A stretch of 64,000 nt of DNA from assembly GCA_037893225.1 (NCBI GenBank), contig JAZGUH010000260.1:124001-188000 (forward strand), written 5' to 3'. Made by a program: the position numbers and the translations under genes. Shown here in pieces: positions 1-14,000 of the stretch; the first letter of the stretch is position 1, and every line of letters begins with the position of its first letter. This DNA is from Hippasteria phrygiana (Eukaryota > Echinodermata > Asteroidea > Valvatida > Goniasteridae). The notes under the pieces were generated by a model, which had not been told where the DNA came from, searched no databases, and worked only from the letters and a program-made list of their open reading frames with translations.

Positions 1-27
1 TCCAAGACGTCCGGCTGGGCTATTTTT

Positions 28-236
28 CAAGATGGCCGCCAGCATACACAAGGTGATGCTAAAGTCTAAAAATACGACTTTTTGTTTTTGGATTTTTTTT
101 TTTTCGAAAAAGATCAAATATTCTTCATTTTTTCGTGTTTTTTCAACAAAAAAAAAAAAAAAAAAAAAGCAGACGGCTTCAAAAAAGGAAGCGGGCGGGG
201 ACGCTAAACATGTATTTTTTTTTATTTGGCCTAAGC
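28..236. mobile_element. MITE of the GGCCAAGTA/AAGATGGCCGCC family (copy 1)
   Basis: CAAGATGGCCGCC and GCTAAACATG followed by ATTTGGCCTAAG match copies at 1605-1974 and 32365-32620. Confidence 0.6.
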
Positions 237-1604
237 AAGCACTTCTTAAATCAATCCTTGTTTTTTTTAATGCTAGATCCGAGTGCATAGGAAATTGTAA
301 GTGGCTAGGAGAGATCTCATGAAGAGAATTCATTGGATTCATTGAAGAGATGCGTTAGATTTACCTCGTCCCATCCCCAGAATTTGGTCAGGCCCCTTCA
401 AAATTTGTCCTTTTTTTAAGTCGATGAAATGACATATATAGTGGATTATCTATGGAATTTTATCTAAAGTTATTCACTTTTGAATGAAAACGAATAGAGC
501 GGTCCTGTTCATTGTACTTGGAAACCCCCCCCCCCCCCCCCCCCTTTGTGTGAATGAAAGCTTTGTTTGAAAAAGCTCCATCTATTGGTTACACTCCCAT
601 TCAAGAAAAACTTAAATGGATTGAGTATGTACAGGAATGCACCTGTAGACATCAACCGGTCTGGTGGTCTTTTTCAAACCCTTGCTCTGGCCATCATCTG
701 TATTCAAGATGTTCAAAGGATGACTGCATATTTAAAATGGGCTGACTAATTGTGGAAATATCTGTTTATTATCAAGGATTCATACATTTTTAAGAATTAA
801 TAATTTTTTGGCTTCTATTTTTATCAGTTAGATGTGTAAACCTCATGCTAATACTTAGGTGTTGTTTTTGTGTGTAAAGTATTACCATAGATCTATATTA
901 AATTACTAGAGCGTCAAATGCCTTATTCCCTCATGCAGATGCTTTGAAGCCATCCTGTGTACGGCCATGATCAGATGGTTTGCATGGCATTCTGTGTGCA
1001 TGACTAAAGAACATGTAGAAATTATCTGAAAATGTCATTGCATGGCCGGTCTGCCTGCATTTCTTGCCTTTGTCTGTAAACATACAGAATTTTCACTTGA
1101 AAAGCCATTGCTATATTCACGTCCTTTAGGCTATGCATGCACATTTAGTTTGTGCTTGAATCTTACTTGGCCTTGACCACTATTGAGATCCACAATGGAA
1201 GTTACCACACCTGGGTGTGGACTTACGTGTACATGTACATATATGTACAATGTAGGTCTGAAAATTGGGAAAATTTCTTTGGTATCTATTGAAGATTTAT
1301 CCTGTATTTATATCTGGACCCAGGAAAAGGTGTTACGTATGTAGGGATGGTAACCAAAAGTGTGGCCAACCCCACCATATTGTAGCCCTTTACATAGAGT
1401 GGCTTTTAGCCTTGTATTGGGCGACTTTCCGGACAAAGTACAAACACAGATGTGCAAATACATCTTGTAGCCCCACAAAAGCTGTACAAAATCCAAGTTT
1501 TCCATAGGTTTGTACACAAACATTGATGCACCCAGCAGACTTCATCCCTTACAGTGAGAGCTCGCGATCGATGTGCAAAACTCACTTTCTATGCCTTGTG
1601 TATT
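237..1604. other. Upstream intron, no exon recognised
   Basis: Apart from the dispersed repeat at 556-745 and a C-run at 527-544 I see no coding signal. The exon of the PDI gene before 2019 is not here or is not recognisable. Confidence 0.5.
556..745 (+). repeat. Dispersed repeat (AAAGCTTTGTTTGAA family), copy 1
   Basis: AAAGCTTTGTTTGAAAAAGC, CACTCCCATTCAAGAA and GGATTGAGTATGTACAGGAA recur at 20270-20580 (-) and 44955-45185 (+). No coding role seen. Confidence 0.7.
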
Positions 1605-1974
1605 GGGCCAAATAGAAAAAAACATGTTTAGTGTCCGGGGTTTTTTGTAAAAAGGAAGGAGGGGCTTTTTATTATTATTATTATTTTTTTTTTTTCAAGA
1701 TGGCCGCCATTCTTGTTAAAATTTCTGACAACTGTAGGTTTTTCAACTGTTCAAAGACACCAAAAAGAAAGACATGTTGGACAAGAGAATTATGTTGACA
1801 GTGGTTTTAATAGTTTTTAATAAACTTGTATTTTTTTTCCCCGATGGATCAGTTGACATTTTTTTTTTTTTTTCCACTTCATTTTCCACTGGTAAAAATA
1901 AAAAATTCTCTAAGCGGCCCCCAAAAAGATGCAGAAGGGGATGCTAAACATGTTTGTTTTGGTTTACTTTGCCT
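1605..1974. mobile_element. MITE of the same family (copy 2)
   Basis: GGGCCAAATAGAAAAAAACATG at the left and CTAAACATGTTTGTTTTGG at the right are inverse-related; CAAGATGGCCGCC lies in the centre-left. Confidence 0.65.
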
Positions 1975-2018
1975 GTAACTCATCTGATGTGCTGATTTGT
2001 GTTTCTGGTTCTTATTAG

Positions 2019-2079
2019 GAGTTGCAGAAAATGTTGACCAAGGAGAAGAAGCCAATCCTAATGATGTTTTATGCTCCAT
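2019..2079 (+). CDS. PDIA5: PDIA5-like exon 1 in window: start of module 1
   Basis: The exon follows cttattag and ends before gtaagt. It encodes the beta strand and loop before the first active site, ending in MMFYAP plus the first base of the active-site Trp codon (phase 1). The preceding exons, with the signal peptide, must lie upstream because no initiator context is visible here. Confidence 0.85.
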
Positions 2080-5000
2080 GTAAGTTGCGGACTACTTCTG
2101 TCAGTTCTTAGCTTACATTTGTATTTTAAGTCCACAAAAGTCCTGCATTGAGAGTCATGTAATTAAAGGGACACATTGCCTTCAAATGTCATGACATTTT
2201 GCTGTTTGGAAATGTTCCTTATCTTTTATAAGAGTTGTTCATGCAAAAAAACACGTATAATGTGTTGTAATTAGTGAGTAGTGATTACAAAACAAAAAAT
2301 TTGCCTCTGACCCCTGACATCTGACCCGTGAAACAGACTTATTTCAAGTAGTAAATACCACCGTCTAAATAATGCGCAAAATATCAGATTTTGGAAGATT
2401 TTTTGGTCCTTAAATTGTTTTATCATTCCAAAATGACCTTATTTTGTGCACGTCTGAACCACATCTTTTAATAGAAAATGCAGTTATATTATGGAAATCA
2501 ATTGCCTTCGAATGTTTCGTGGATTTTTCATTTTCATTTTTCGTAAAACTCTCCCCTTGTAAAGTTATATTAAATCAAACAAGAGCAGAGAAATAAACTC
2601 ATCTTTCAACGCAGTCTCATTCATCTACTACGGGCAAATCCGCTCATTTTGTTCATACAAACTCATCAACATGTAGGTATTCATGTGTGACAATGCGATT
2701 GAGTAGAGGGCCCAGGATTTGTGACGAGAAATTATTTTGCAATTTTGGTATTGTACAAACCTAGAGTCCGGTTCAGCAATAAGGCTCAGTGGTATCTGGG
2801 GCTTCAGAGGGTGCCATCTGACTTGTTGATGAGATCCCGACTGAGATATTTTATTTGAGGATGACAGCATCTTTCATAAGTGAATGAATATGTGGCTGGG
2901 CCGGTTTTAAACAAGTCCGTTTAAAACCACCTTGGGGCCTCGACGCTGATAATGACCCGAGCCGAAATTCCCAATTTATGGACTTTACATGTAAATACAG
3001 CCTCATCGGTAGTATTGCGCTTGCGTAATTAGGATAGTAAATCATCACGCGAGTGTTTAACCAATAAAAGGGACCAGATGTCATAGGAGTCTAAATTTCA
3101 TGTGACACTAGGAAAAAGTGTTTAAAACCAGTTGGTATTTTATCACCTGTTTAAAACCACGTGACAGGCTCTCGACCAATAGGAACGGGTAAACTGTCTT
3201 AGGTATTGATGAATGCCAAATATCACCATACTGATGAGATAATTTCACACGGGATGAGGATGTACAAAATGTATTAAAAAGGAGCCTGTGGCCTTTCATA
3301 GATGATGTTATGGGACGATGATACGTCCCAAAAATAGGGTGTTGTGTTTCTTGGTATGTACATGTACAGTGTTCTCCACGGCTATAAATTTTAGCAGGGC
3401 GGCAGACACAATGCGAGCGCGAAGCCCTTACGGCGTGGGGTCCGGGGCCCGCTTAAGCGGCCCTGGAAATCTTTGATTCTAGATGCTTTGTGGTGCAATC
3501 TGAGGCATTTCCTGGCTACTTTCTTCCGACTTTTTGAATCAAATCTGCTCGTGTTTACAACTTAAATGAAAGCAAGATTTTTAGGGGGTTAAGCCGGCCG
3601 GCCGGTGAGCTAAACATGCACGTGGGCACAGCGCGCGTGGATAAGGTATTCCGAGAGAAAAAGGACGCCCTCAAGTGTTACGGAACATTGTAATTTAGGT
3701 AAACTGGTTCTCGACGCGACAAAGTGAAAATGATATAACCAGGGAGATTGGAACCAGTCCAGAATATTATTACGTGTATAGTTTTATGATGTGAATGCAT
3801 AATATGTTGCGTACGTTGTGTCCAGATCTGTTCGATTACTGGTATAAACGCTACTGCAATACTGCTGAATGTTAATGCTGGCAAACTCTTCATGTTCGTT
3901 CCACAGAGTGCGGTAAACTTCTTCGTACTTAGATAAACTGTGAAGACAGTGGAGAATGGGGGAAAATCCAATAGAAACAAAATAGCAGGGCGGTGAACAT
4001 TTTAGCGGGGCTGTAAAACTTTAGCGGGGCGGCATACAATTTTGGCAGGGCGACCCGCCCTGCTAAAAACCCCTCATGGAGAACACTGCATGTACAGAGT
4101 GGGTTAAAAGAAAATTATACCGGAATTGAATGTGTAAATATATAATTTGGCTGGAGAAGAGTTGGACTTAATATCCTTAGTCACGCTCTCACCGGAGATC
4201 TGTTGCTACTCTGTCTGTTCTACATGTATACATGCAGGTATTTTCATGGTAAATGTTCCACCGTGACTGTGCGTGTTCACCTACACTAATTACCAGTCAA
4301 CATCAGTCAATCCTGCACTAACTTGGACATGGAAAGTTTTGCGTTGACACCTCATGCTCGATAATCTGTGTCCTGATCCGGGCGAGTGACCTGTCATTTT
4401 ACAGAGGCGATCTACCATGTACATGTAGGCTGCATAATAACACCAATTTAGTGCCATCAGTTTGATAAATATGAGATACAATGTACATGTATAGTTGGGG
4501 TTCAATTCCGGTGTCATATGAATATCCGACTCCCATGAAAATCGGACTCCTTTTCCCTATTATTGGTTTAAACCCTTTCACGTGACTGGCCACTCTCCTA
4601 ATTATCTTCACTCAGGCATGCGCAATGCTACCAATGAGCCCGTATTTCATAATGACTGAAATTCACGCTACACCGGCATACATGTACTTCTTTTAATCGC
4701 ACTGTAAATCACTGGATATATGAGGACACCTTCAACGAATGAATGTCAAGTTCCCAATATAAATTGCAATTCTGTGATAACCTATCTCAAGAAGATTACA
4801 TTACATTCAGGATGTCATAACCCCATGATACATTATCTCATGAAAACATCATCATACATTCAGGATGTTGTGGTGCTGTGATAAGTTATTCCGGGCTGTT
4901 GTCATCCCAAGAGAAATGATCTCATGATGTCGCCTCATAGGATGTTGTCATCCTAAGATGGAACATGAGGAGCTCCAAAACACTGTATGGGAACAAATAA

Positions 5001-8000
5001 TATGTCAAGTGGCAAACATTTTTCTTGAAAGACCCTTTTCAAATTGAAGAAACAAACATTATGCGAAATAGGGCTGTGCCACGTGTTCGAATATTCGAAG
5101 GTGAAATGCAAAGGAATATATAAGAAGGAAAAAAGTTCAATTTTTTTTGAAAATTGAAATTGCATCCGTGACTTCGTGACTGGTTCCTGTCCAAATAATT
5201 GCAAGACTTCAGGCTATCTATCTGTGTTACAAACACGTAATAATGAATTTACCTGTTCCTATTTTTTGTCAGGGAAAATAACATTTTCTTACCAGGCCAA
5301 AAAAGTATTTCTGCATTTTTGCATGTGTGCTAAACCTTTACTGAATCGTTCCTATTGGTGCTGGCAATAGTCACAAAAGTGAGTCTGTTCTAATGATAAT
5401 GAGCGGTTTCGTGTTATAGTCTGCCTCTGTACATAATTTGTTTACCAACAAATCAGCCATTCAGACAACCGAATATTTGAATACGTGAAAATGAATTAAA
5501 CTGCTGCAAACTGCATACTGACTGAATGGACCTGAAATATACAAATCAAAAAATTAGCTGGCCTGACGTTTCAAACTTAACCCTTTCAGCCCCAATGGCG
5601 ACTATAGTCGCCCGCGTACTATACCCCGCTTCAGCCCCAATGGCGATTAAAGTCGACCGTTAAGTGCTTTGTGCGTGAACAATGTGGGCACCAGAGGCTG
5701 CATGCCAATAAACAATGCGGGGCTGAAAGGGTTAAGCAAGTTCTTTCTCAAAGGCAAATGACAGACTACAAGAAACAAACATGTAGGGAACACACATGCA
5801 AGAGGGGGTGGGTGGAGAAACCCCCACCTCCTCCGATCCTGGCAAACCCTCCCGGCAAACCCTCCCGGCAAACCCTCCCGGCAAACCCTCCCGGCAAACC
5901 CTCCCAGCAAACCCTCCCGGCAAACCCTCCCGGCAAACCCTCCCGGCAAACCCTCCCGGCAAACCCTCCCGGCAAACCCTCCCGGCAAACCCTCCCGGCA
6001 AACTGGTTGAGAAACAACAAATTTGAGTAACAAAACAGTCTCACAGCCAGTTCCATGAAGTACTCCAGAACCGGAAACTGATATTCTTCAAGGCCAAAAA
6101 ACTCAAAATTTTTATTATAAGTAATTAAAAAAAATTCCAAATGCAACATTTTTACATTGGAATACATTGCTGCTGTAGCTAATTAGTATGGAAATTTATT
6201 TTAATTTAGCGCATGTGCAGAAACTTAGTAGCCCATTGGAACTTACGTGCCCTAACCACACCCCTTTGTTTCTTTTGCTCCTTGCTGTCCCTTCCCCTCC
6301 CTCCTTTGAATCCCTCCTTTGTGTTTCTCCACCCACCCCCTCTAGCATGTGTGTTCCCTACATGTTTGTTTCTTGTACATTGTACTCTGTCATTTGCCTT
6401 TGAGAAAGAACTTGCTTGGCAGCGAATATTTGAATATTCGATCAATGGAAGGTTGAAAATTTGAATATTCAATTATCCGAATTATCACTCAATTCTCTGC
6501 TAAGCTGAATATATTAATCTGTGGTTTTTAGCCAGATTTTGCCCAAATATTCAATTTAAAGATGGAAACTTTTGTCTGGCAATGGATGTTTTGCACATTT
6601 CTCTCTGGTCAACAAAGAACTCCATATGAGTAACACATTTTTTCCCGAAGGATCTTGTACTGAAGTAATGAACCGTATTCTGCTTGTATTTTTCGGCATT
6701 AAAATTATTTCATTTGTGGCCCCACAGGGTGTGGGCATTGCAAAAAAATGAAGCCAGAATTCGCTGGAGCTGCCAAGGAGCTTAAAGACGCAGCGGTAAG
6801 TTATGAAAACGGGTGATTTATTTTTTTTACGACAGCCTCCATAAAAATGAGGAATAAGTTGGAAGGTCACATTTTGCATCATAGACATTTGTGAATAGAT
6901 TATTTATTGTTTTTATAACATTTATATGATTGAAATATGCACTTATTGTACATGCTGCTTGTATGGTCGCAGAATGGTGGCTTAGTTGGACAATGTATGT
7001 TTTTGTTATGGACGTCTGAGATAAATAGCCGCGTATACATTTGTAGAATGTTTATTACTGACATGTGGAAAAAAACATTTCAACCATCACAGGTCACCAT
7101 CTTGGTGTAAAAACATTTGGCTACATGTATGACTCTGAGTCTGCAGTTACCTGCAGTTACTTTTGTATTAATGTTTTTTATTTTGAGCGCAGCCTGCTTG
7201 CATCAAAGTGAGATAAACCCGCTCTGGCAAAACCCGACGCTTCTCGGCATTTCCCATTACGCGGTATGGGCCCGCATAATGTAAAAAAATGGCATCAGTG
7301 ATACCAAAACTCCAATATGTAAATTTCACCCCAAGTGTTTGGTTTTGCTAGATAGAGCTGGACACAAATTTCAATATTGGGGTTTCGGTATCACTGATGC
7401 CATTTTTTAACGTTGCAGGCCCATACCGCATAATGGGAAATTAACTGGCCTGACCTTTCAAACTCAAGCAGTTTATTTCTCAAAATAATGTGAATGCCAC
7501 TTAATTAGTTATCAGAAATAAGTGGCACGTACACGTGAGAGCACGAAATTTGTTAAAATACATACATGTATGCATCACACGTTTCTGCATATCAGTAGCG
7601 TTAAATTCTCAATTTCCATGATAATAAAGACATCATTCTACAACTTACAACAAGATTAATGCCACAGTATGAGCGAGAAATGTCCTACTGATCCTGTGTG
7701 TTGATACATAAACATTCTTGGAAAAATCTGCCAAGCATGCAGTGTGCTGCTCTAAGTCTCCCCGTCTGGATTTTTTTTGTTTTTTCAATTTCCCCTCGTC
7801 AACATAAAGAAAAGTGACATTGCTCTTCCGGATCGTCTGTTTTAATTACGACCTCATCAATTGTAGTCGCAGAGTCATCAGACCCTAAACACATGCTGCC
7901 ACGTGCGGTTGTCGTTACGGTCTAAGTCGGCAGACTCCTTCTTTAAAGCTGCTAAAGTGTGTGGTTTTTGTGGTGTATCACTCCGAAAAATAAATTTTCA

Positions 8001-11000
8001 AATTGAATTGCCAATTTATTACCATTAGATAAGTTATGACCTTTCCAATTAAATCATCATCATTTCAGCCTTTATCATCAGCCCACTGCAGGGCGAAGAC
8101 TTCGCCTAGGTGGTGCCACTTCTGTCTGTCCAGTGCAATTCTTGACCATGTGGTGCCAGCAAATTTGACAATGTCATCCCTCCATCTAGTTTTTTTTTGT
8201 CTACCTTTACAATTTCGTGAACCTATCCTTGGTGTCTATTGGAGCCTATTCTGTCAATCGTTTTGTAAATTGTCCATCGATTGTCTTTCATTCTAGCCAT
8301 ACAATGTATGTCCTGCCCACTTGAGTTTTCTCCGTTTGATGGCTTCTATTACACTTTGAACCCTGGTTTGTTTACGGATCCATTTGTAATGTTAGTTTTC
8401 CTGTCTCTTTGTTATTCCAAGCATGCTCCTTTCCATACTCCTCTGTGCTGTACATAATTGTTGTTCCATGTTCTTTGCCATTGCCCAAGTCCCTGATCCA
8501 CAAGCCATTCCTTGTAGTACGCACTGGTCAAAGACTCGTTTTAAACAGATTGGCATTTTACTTTTTATGATACAGCATTTTCTAAGTTGCAAATTTCAAG
8601 AGAGTGTACACTCCTAATTTCTACAGTGTTCATGTATATAATCAATCTTTGTGCGCAGTATATACATGTATGTACACCATGTACATGTAATATGCAGAAG
8701 GAACAAATGGAGCGCACAGTGTTTTTTTTCTTTTTTAAAAATAATACTGCTTGTTTTAATAATATGGTACTTATATGTACATGTATAACGTGGAATGGTT
8801 TGTTGGGTTCGAACATGGTATATGGAATGTTTAGAATGGAGCCGATTCGGTACAGGTTTTAAAAATTTATCAGGAAATTTGAGCCTTTTCTTTTATCTTT
8901 ATGATTTCATCTCTTCGTTGTCTTCATCTCTCCATTTTCCCCCCCAAGCCTGGATACATGTACACTATGCATGCAGATTTGTGGTGAATTACAAAATAGA
9001 AACATGAACTCAATCGCAAAAGAAATTGTCTTTTAGAAACCTACATGTAAGTGACAATAAAACAATCATTCCTTTAATGTTGGTTGTAACAAACAGCTTT
9101 TTCTTTCACTTTCTCTGGATGAGACTTTTATTCCTGTAGACTGAAAAGGAACTACGTGGGCAGGAAATACGTGTATTGCATGTTTATTGGACTGTTTGGT
9201 TTGTGGCAATGGTAAAAAGTTGTTGCATTTAGCAGTCGAGGCATGTCTCCTGGTCTGATGCATTCTGTTGTAAAGCCTCCAGCAATAACCTTATAGTCTG
9301 GTACAGATGAGTTCACTGCACAGTGCAACATTGCATTTGCCAGGGTTCTTATTTCAGCTGTGTTGCATTCTGTTGCATTTGGCAGGGTGCTCAGAGAATA
9401 CCCCGTGGGGGTAAGGTTTAAAAGTGTTTTTAATAGCTGTGGTGCTCAGCTGTTTGAAGATACTGGGATGAAAATAGCACCGTAGTTTAAATCCCGACAG
9501 CACCACTGAATTTCCCTTGGCTTGGGATTATCATAATTCCCACCTTAGCCGGAGCTGGCTGCACGATGTAATTTAATATCACCCCATGGACATTAGATAG
9601 GCGGTGATTAGAATACTAAGATGAAATCTGATTTACTCCTCGGGAAAAGTTGATTTATTTTCAAAAGTACGTGTAATTTGTGCTAAGAAGGTCATGCTTG
9701 GAAAATAGGATTAACCTAATAAGTGGTGTATCGGCAAAGCTTAAAAACACATATACATGTACATGTACTGTATAAAAAAGTGATGTGTTCATGTTCACAA
9801 ATTAACTTTTAATCTTTCATTGTTGGTTTTTATTTGTTGTATGGCTTCTTTTGTGGGCTTTGAAAGAATGTACACATGTACATGTATGTGTGTGTACAGG
9901 TTCTGTATATACTTCCGAGGACAAGAGGAGAAAGAAAATACAAAGAAACCTTTCAGTCCTCGCAAGTCAAGTCATTTGTTGAAATCGGTCCTCGCAAGTA
10001 GAAATACGTGCTTAGTCTATGGGGTTGGGTTATATTAAAGGAACAATAGGAAACCCAAAGCATTGTCCTCGGAAGTATTGGGAAAGTATGACGATGTATA
10101 CTATTTTCTTGAAATGGAAGTGCTATGGAAAGCAGGCATGCAACTTTTCCTCATATCAGCTGATTTTCCTGTTTTTCATTTTATACTTATGTACATGTAC
10201 ATGTACAACATGCTATTGAAAATTGAAAAACACTGTACAAAGTCTTGTAAAGTTTGGAATTTCCTCGTTTTTCTTTTTTATTTCCAGGTTTGCATGCCTT
10301 GGAAAGGAGTTGTAGAGTTTTCACATTCAAGTGTACACGTACATGTACATGTACCATTGCTTTTATCATGTTTATCTAGCTGTGACATTTATCTTCTTTC
10401 TTTTTTTCATTTGTTTGCAATCCCACCACTTACATGTACATGTAGGCGTATACATGTACCGGTACATGTACATTGTGTAGGTCACTAGTACTGGTGGCAC
10501 AAATTAGACCGTCAACTTTAATAGTTTCAATACCCACAATTTGAAATAAACCTTTATTCCGTTATTTTAAACATACATGTAGATGGCAGTTACATGTATT
10601 CACCCACTTCCAATGCAATCCAGTGAAAATCTACAGTTGTTTTCATACACCAAGGGTTTTTCCATGTAAAATTCGCATTGCATAATGCATACTGTCTCAT
10701 ACAAGACTGCACAAACTGATCATGTATTGAAGAGCTGTGAGCTCGTAGTCTAGTATAACTGGACTCAAGATATAGGTGATACTACAGATTGTGGGTTCGA
10801 GTTCAGCAGGGGGTCATAGTGCTTCTGTCCTTGAGCAAGACACCTTGTCACAAGTTCTCTCCACCCAGGAGTAAACGGTACCTGTGAGGGGGGGGGGGGG
10901 GGGGGGCTGTATACTCCCTAGGGAGCTGAGGTTTCAGGAATGATTAATATGCCTGGTGAGCAGGGGTAATAATATGCAACGGCCTTGAGCACTATGATTA

Positions 11001-14000
11001 TGGTGGATGTGCGCTTTACAAATCTACATTATTATTAAATGCATAGTCTGTTCAAATGCAAAAACAAAACTCTGGGGGGGGAAAAAAAAAGAAAAAAAGT
11101 AAAGTCACTGGGATGCTGTCCATAATTTTTTAGAGCATAAACGAGCTGGATTGCAGTTTTTTTTATATAGTGGAGTGATGTGGCCTCGTGGCTTAGTGTA
11201 CCAAACTCAAGATCTCAGTGATACTGCAGATTGTGGGTTCGAGACCCGCTGGGGTCATGGTGCGTGTGTCCTTGAGCAAGGCACTTTGTCACAAGTTGCT
11301 TCTCTCCACCCAGGAGTAAATGGGTACCTGTGATGAGGGCAGTGATGGTTATGTGTTTGATTAGCCCATGTGCGCAAAGCCGGGGCTGTATACTCCTCGG
11401 GGAGTTGAGAAGGCTTCATCAGGAATGATTAATGTGCCCGATGAGCAGGGGTAATAATATTGTTGAGCGCTCTTAGATGCCGGTTATTATTATTATTATT
11501 ATTTTTTAAGAGCATTAGGTTTTTCAGAAATTGAATCTGTATAAGTGATCAAAAATGCAAATAAAAATATGTGTACATTTGTTGTAGACTGCTTCTTGCT
11601 GCTTTCTCTGATGCTCAAATGTGATAACTCATCAGCAAATATTTGATGTGTCCCCTTTATCTTATCAAGTGGTTCAAACATAACATATGGGTCTTTCTAT
11701 GGTAATGGGTAATAGGAGTGTGACATTTACCTCAAAATTAAAATTGCTTGCAGAAGATTGAAAGACTAAACATCAATTGAGGGGTACAATTACCTTTTCA
11801 GAAAAAGTAGTGAAAAGATAACTTTCTCTTGAACAATAAAAAAATAAAGGGTTGTGTGTACTGCCTTTAAGGGGTATTACCTACGTAACGGGGACGGACA
11901 CGTTGGTAGCCCCAGCGGTCAAGCAAGGTATTTGAGAAATTTTGAAATGTGTGTTTGTAAAGTGCAAATGACTATTGCAAATAATATCACTGCAGGAGGT
12001 CTCCTACAATTTCCCTTTTGGCACAAAAAATTAGTAATCCCTCCAGATCACTGTATTTTTCACATGGTCAATATATTTCATTTACCGTTTTATTGAAAGA
12101 CAATGAATAAATGCAGAAAATCTGTCATGCCAGTAACTGAGTCTTTGGTGGTCCACTTCTTACTGCTTAATTTGTTATTAGTCAAGTCCATCTGTGTAAT
12201 ATGGCTCAAATTCAGAATGGGTGTTCCGCATTAGCATAGACTTACCCACGTAACATTGACGGACATTGAATTCCAAACGGTTACCAGGATCTTTGCACTG
12301 TGACACATAAATGTGGGCAGGTTTTTCTTATTAACCTACATGTAAATTCAGTCACTTTATGTATTTTAGTTCCCTAAAATTCCATGTGGAACATCATCAG
12401 GCTTAATTTTGTAGAAAGAATTTAAGAGGAAAAATATAGTGTAAAATGGTGACAACACAGGCTGAAGTCAACCTACATGTACTACATGTACTGTAGGCCT
12501 ACTGCTAAAAAAAGGAAGAAAATCACTACTTCAGACTACTTCCCACATTTTCTTACCATTAAACAAAACCTAGAGTTAATTTCAATAATTAATTAAAGAC
12601 TGCTTGGGTATTTAAAAGTAAGTTTTTAGCTGGAAGAGTAAAAAAAAAAATAGATCAGGTGTCCTTAACTTTTACCGATTTGTGCCCAATTTCCGGACAC
12701 CACGTTTTTTTAGTTTCGGACTTTTTATGATACTAAAAAATATTTGACAGGCATTATTAGGATAAAAGTACTCTTCCAGTGTTTATTCTGAATTAATATG
12801 AAACATTTTAACTAAGAGAACGGGCAACAATGCATGATGAAAGTCGAGGGAAACGTCAAGGTGCGCCATGCTGAGGGGACTCCATATTAATCCGCGACCT
12901 AACGTTGGGCTAACATTAACGTTACACAAAACAGCCGTGAAATTGACACACGCGTTTTTGGCACAATATTGTCTCGTGAACAAACATCTAATAATTTTAT
13001 CAAGAAACGAGTCATACAGAAAATAATAATTTATAACATTTGTTAAGTTTCAGCATGGTTTCAGTCACCTGGATTTGCAGAAAGCATGCGACAGCCTTGC
13101 CACTACGATCGTAATGGCGCCGGTGTCGTGGTCAACGACTGTTTCCATATATACATGTACATGTACACGTTTTCGTGCCCGTTCATTAGCATTGTTTAAG
13201 TCGAGTTTGAATCTCTCAAGTTTAACTGAAAATGTTCTTTTTTACATAACATACAACCTCAGATTTCCCCTTGAGTATTTCCATGAACCATGTACTTCTG
13301 TTGTGCAAACAATATTACACAGGGTAACTGTTTCTTGCATATCTTGTTGCGTCTGTGTTTTTGTCCGTATCATGTTACGAGGGTAATGCCGCTGCCATGG
13401 CAGTAGGTATTGTGTCCGTCCCTTGTGTGATGATGTCGTTGTTCCGTTCCTTTTATTTTTGCCTGGGTTTTGAACACTGAAGTAGGACCATGTTTTATGA
13501 TGTTTACGTTATTTCCTTTCACTAGAAACAATTTTGGCCTGTCTCATATGTGCTGAAGTCGTTTTATAAATCTTTGTCATGATTACCCTCGTAACGCGCT
13601 TACCCACGTAACATTGTTGACGGAATACCAAACATAAAACATCCGTCGGGAAGTTAGAAAGATAGTTCCCGAACACCGAGTCAGAAACCCATTTCAGTAA
13701 GTGAAGAATGCCATTTGAAGTCAACCAGGGATCTATCTATTTCTGAGTTGGCGCACGAGGTGAAATTACCTACGTAACGATTTGACGGAACGTTGCAACT
13801 CGGATTTCGTCGGCCGTTTTGAGAAAGTTTTCCATGGAAACATTCGCCGTCACGACATGTGTCACATCCAAGATAACAAAGCTAAAAAACAGTCATCATC
13901 GGGTTTGAATACAATTCTTCAATTTCGTTTTCTGGCAAGGGATTACCCACGTAACATTTTGACGGACACAGTTACGTGGGTAACCGTGTTCCGGACAGTC

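Noticed and set aside
5841..6003. CRISPR-like array
   Set aside because: Units are directly adjacent with no unique spacers, and this is animal DNA. The same holds for the arrays at 53964 and 62751.
5647..6033. Overlapping Gly/Arg- and Pro/Lys-rich ORFs on both strands
   Set aside because: They are products of the 13-bp tandem array, which leaves all six frames open; there is no start context or conserved domain.
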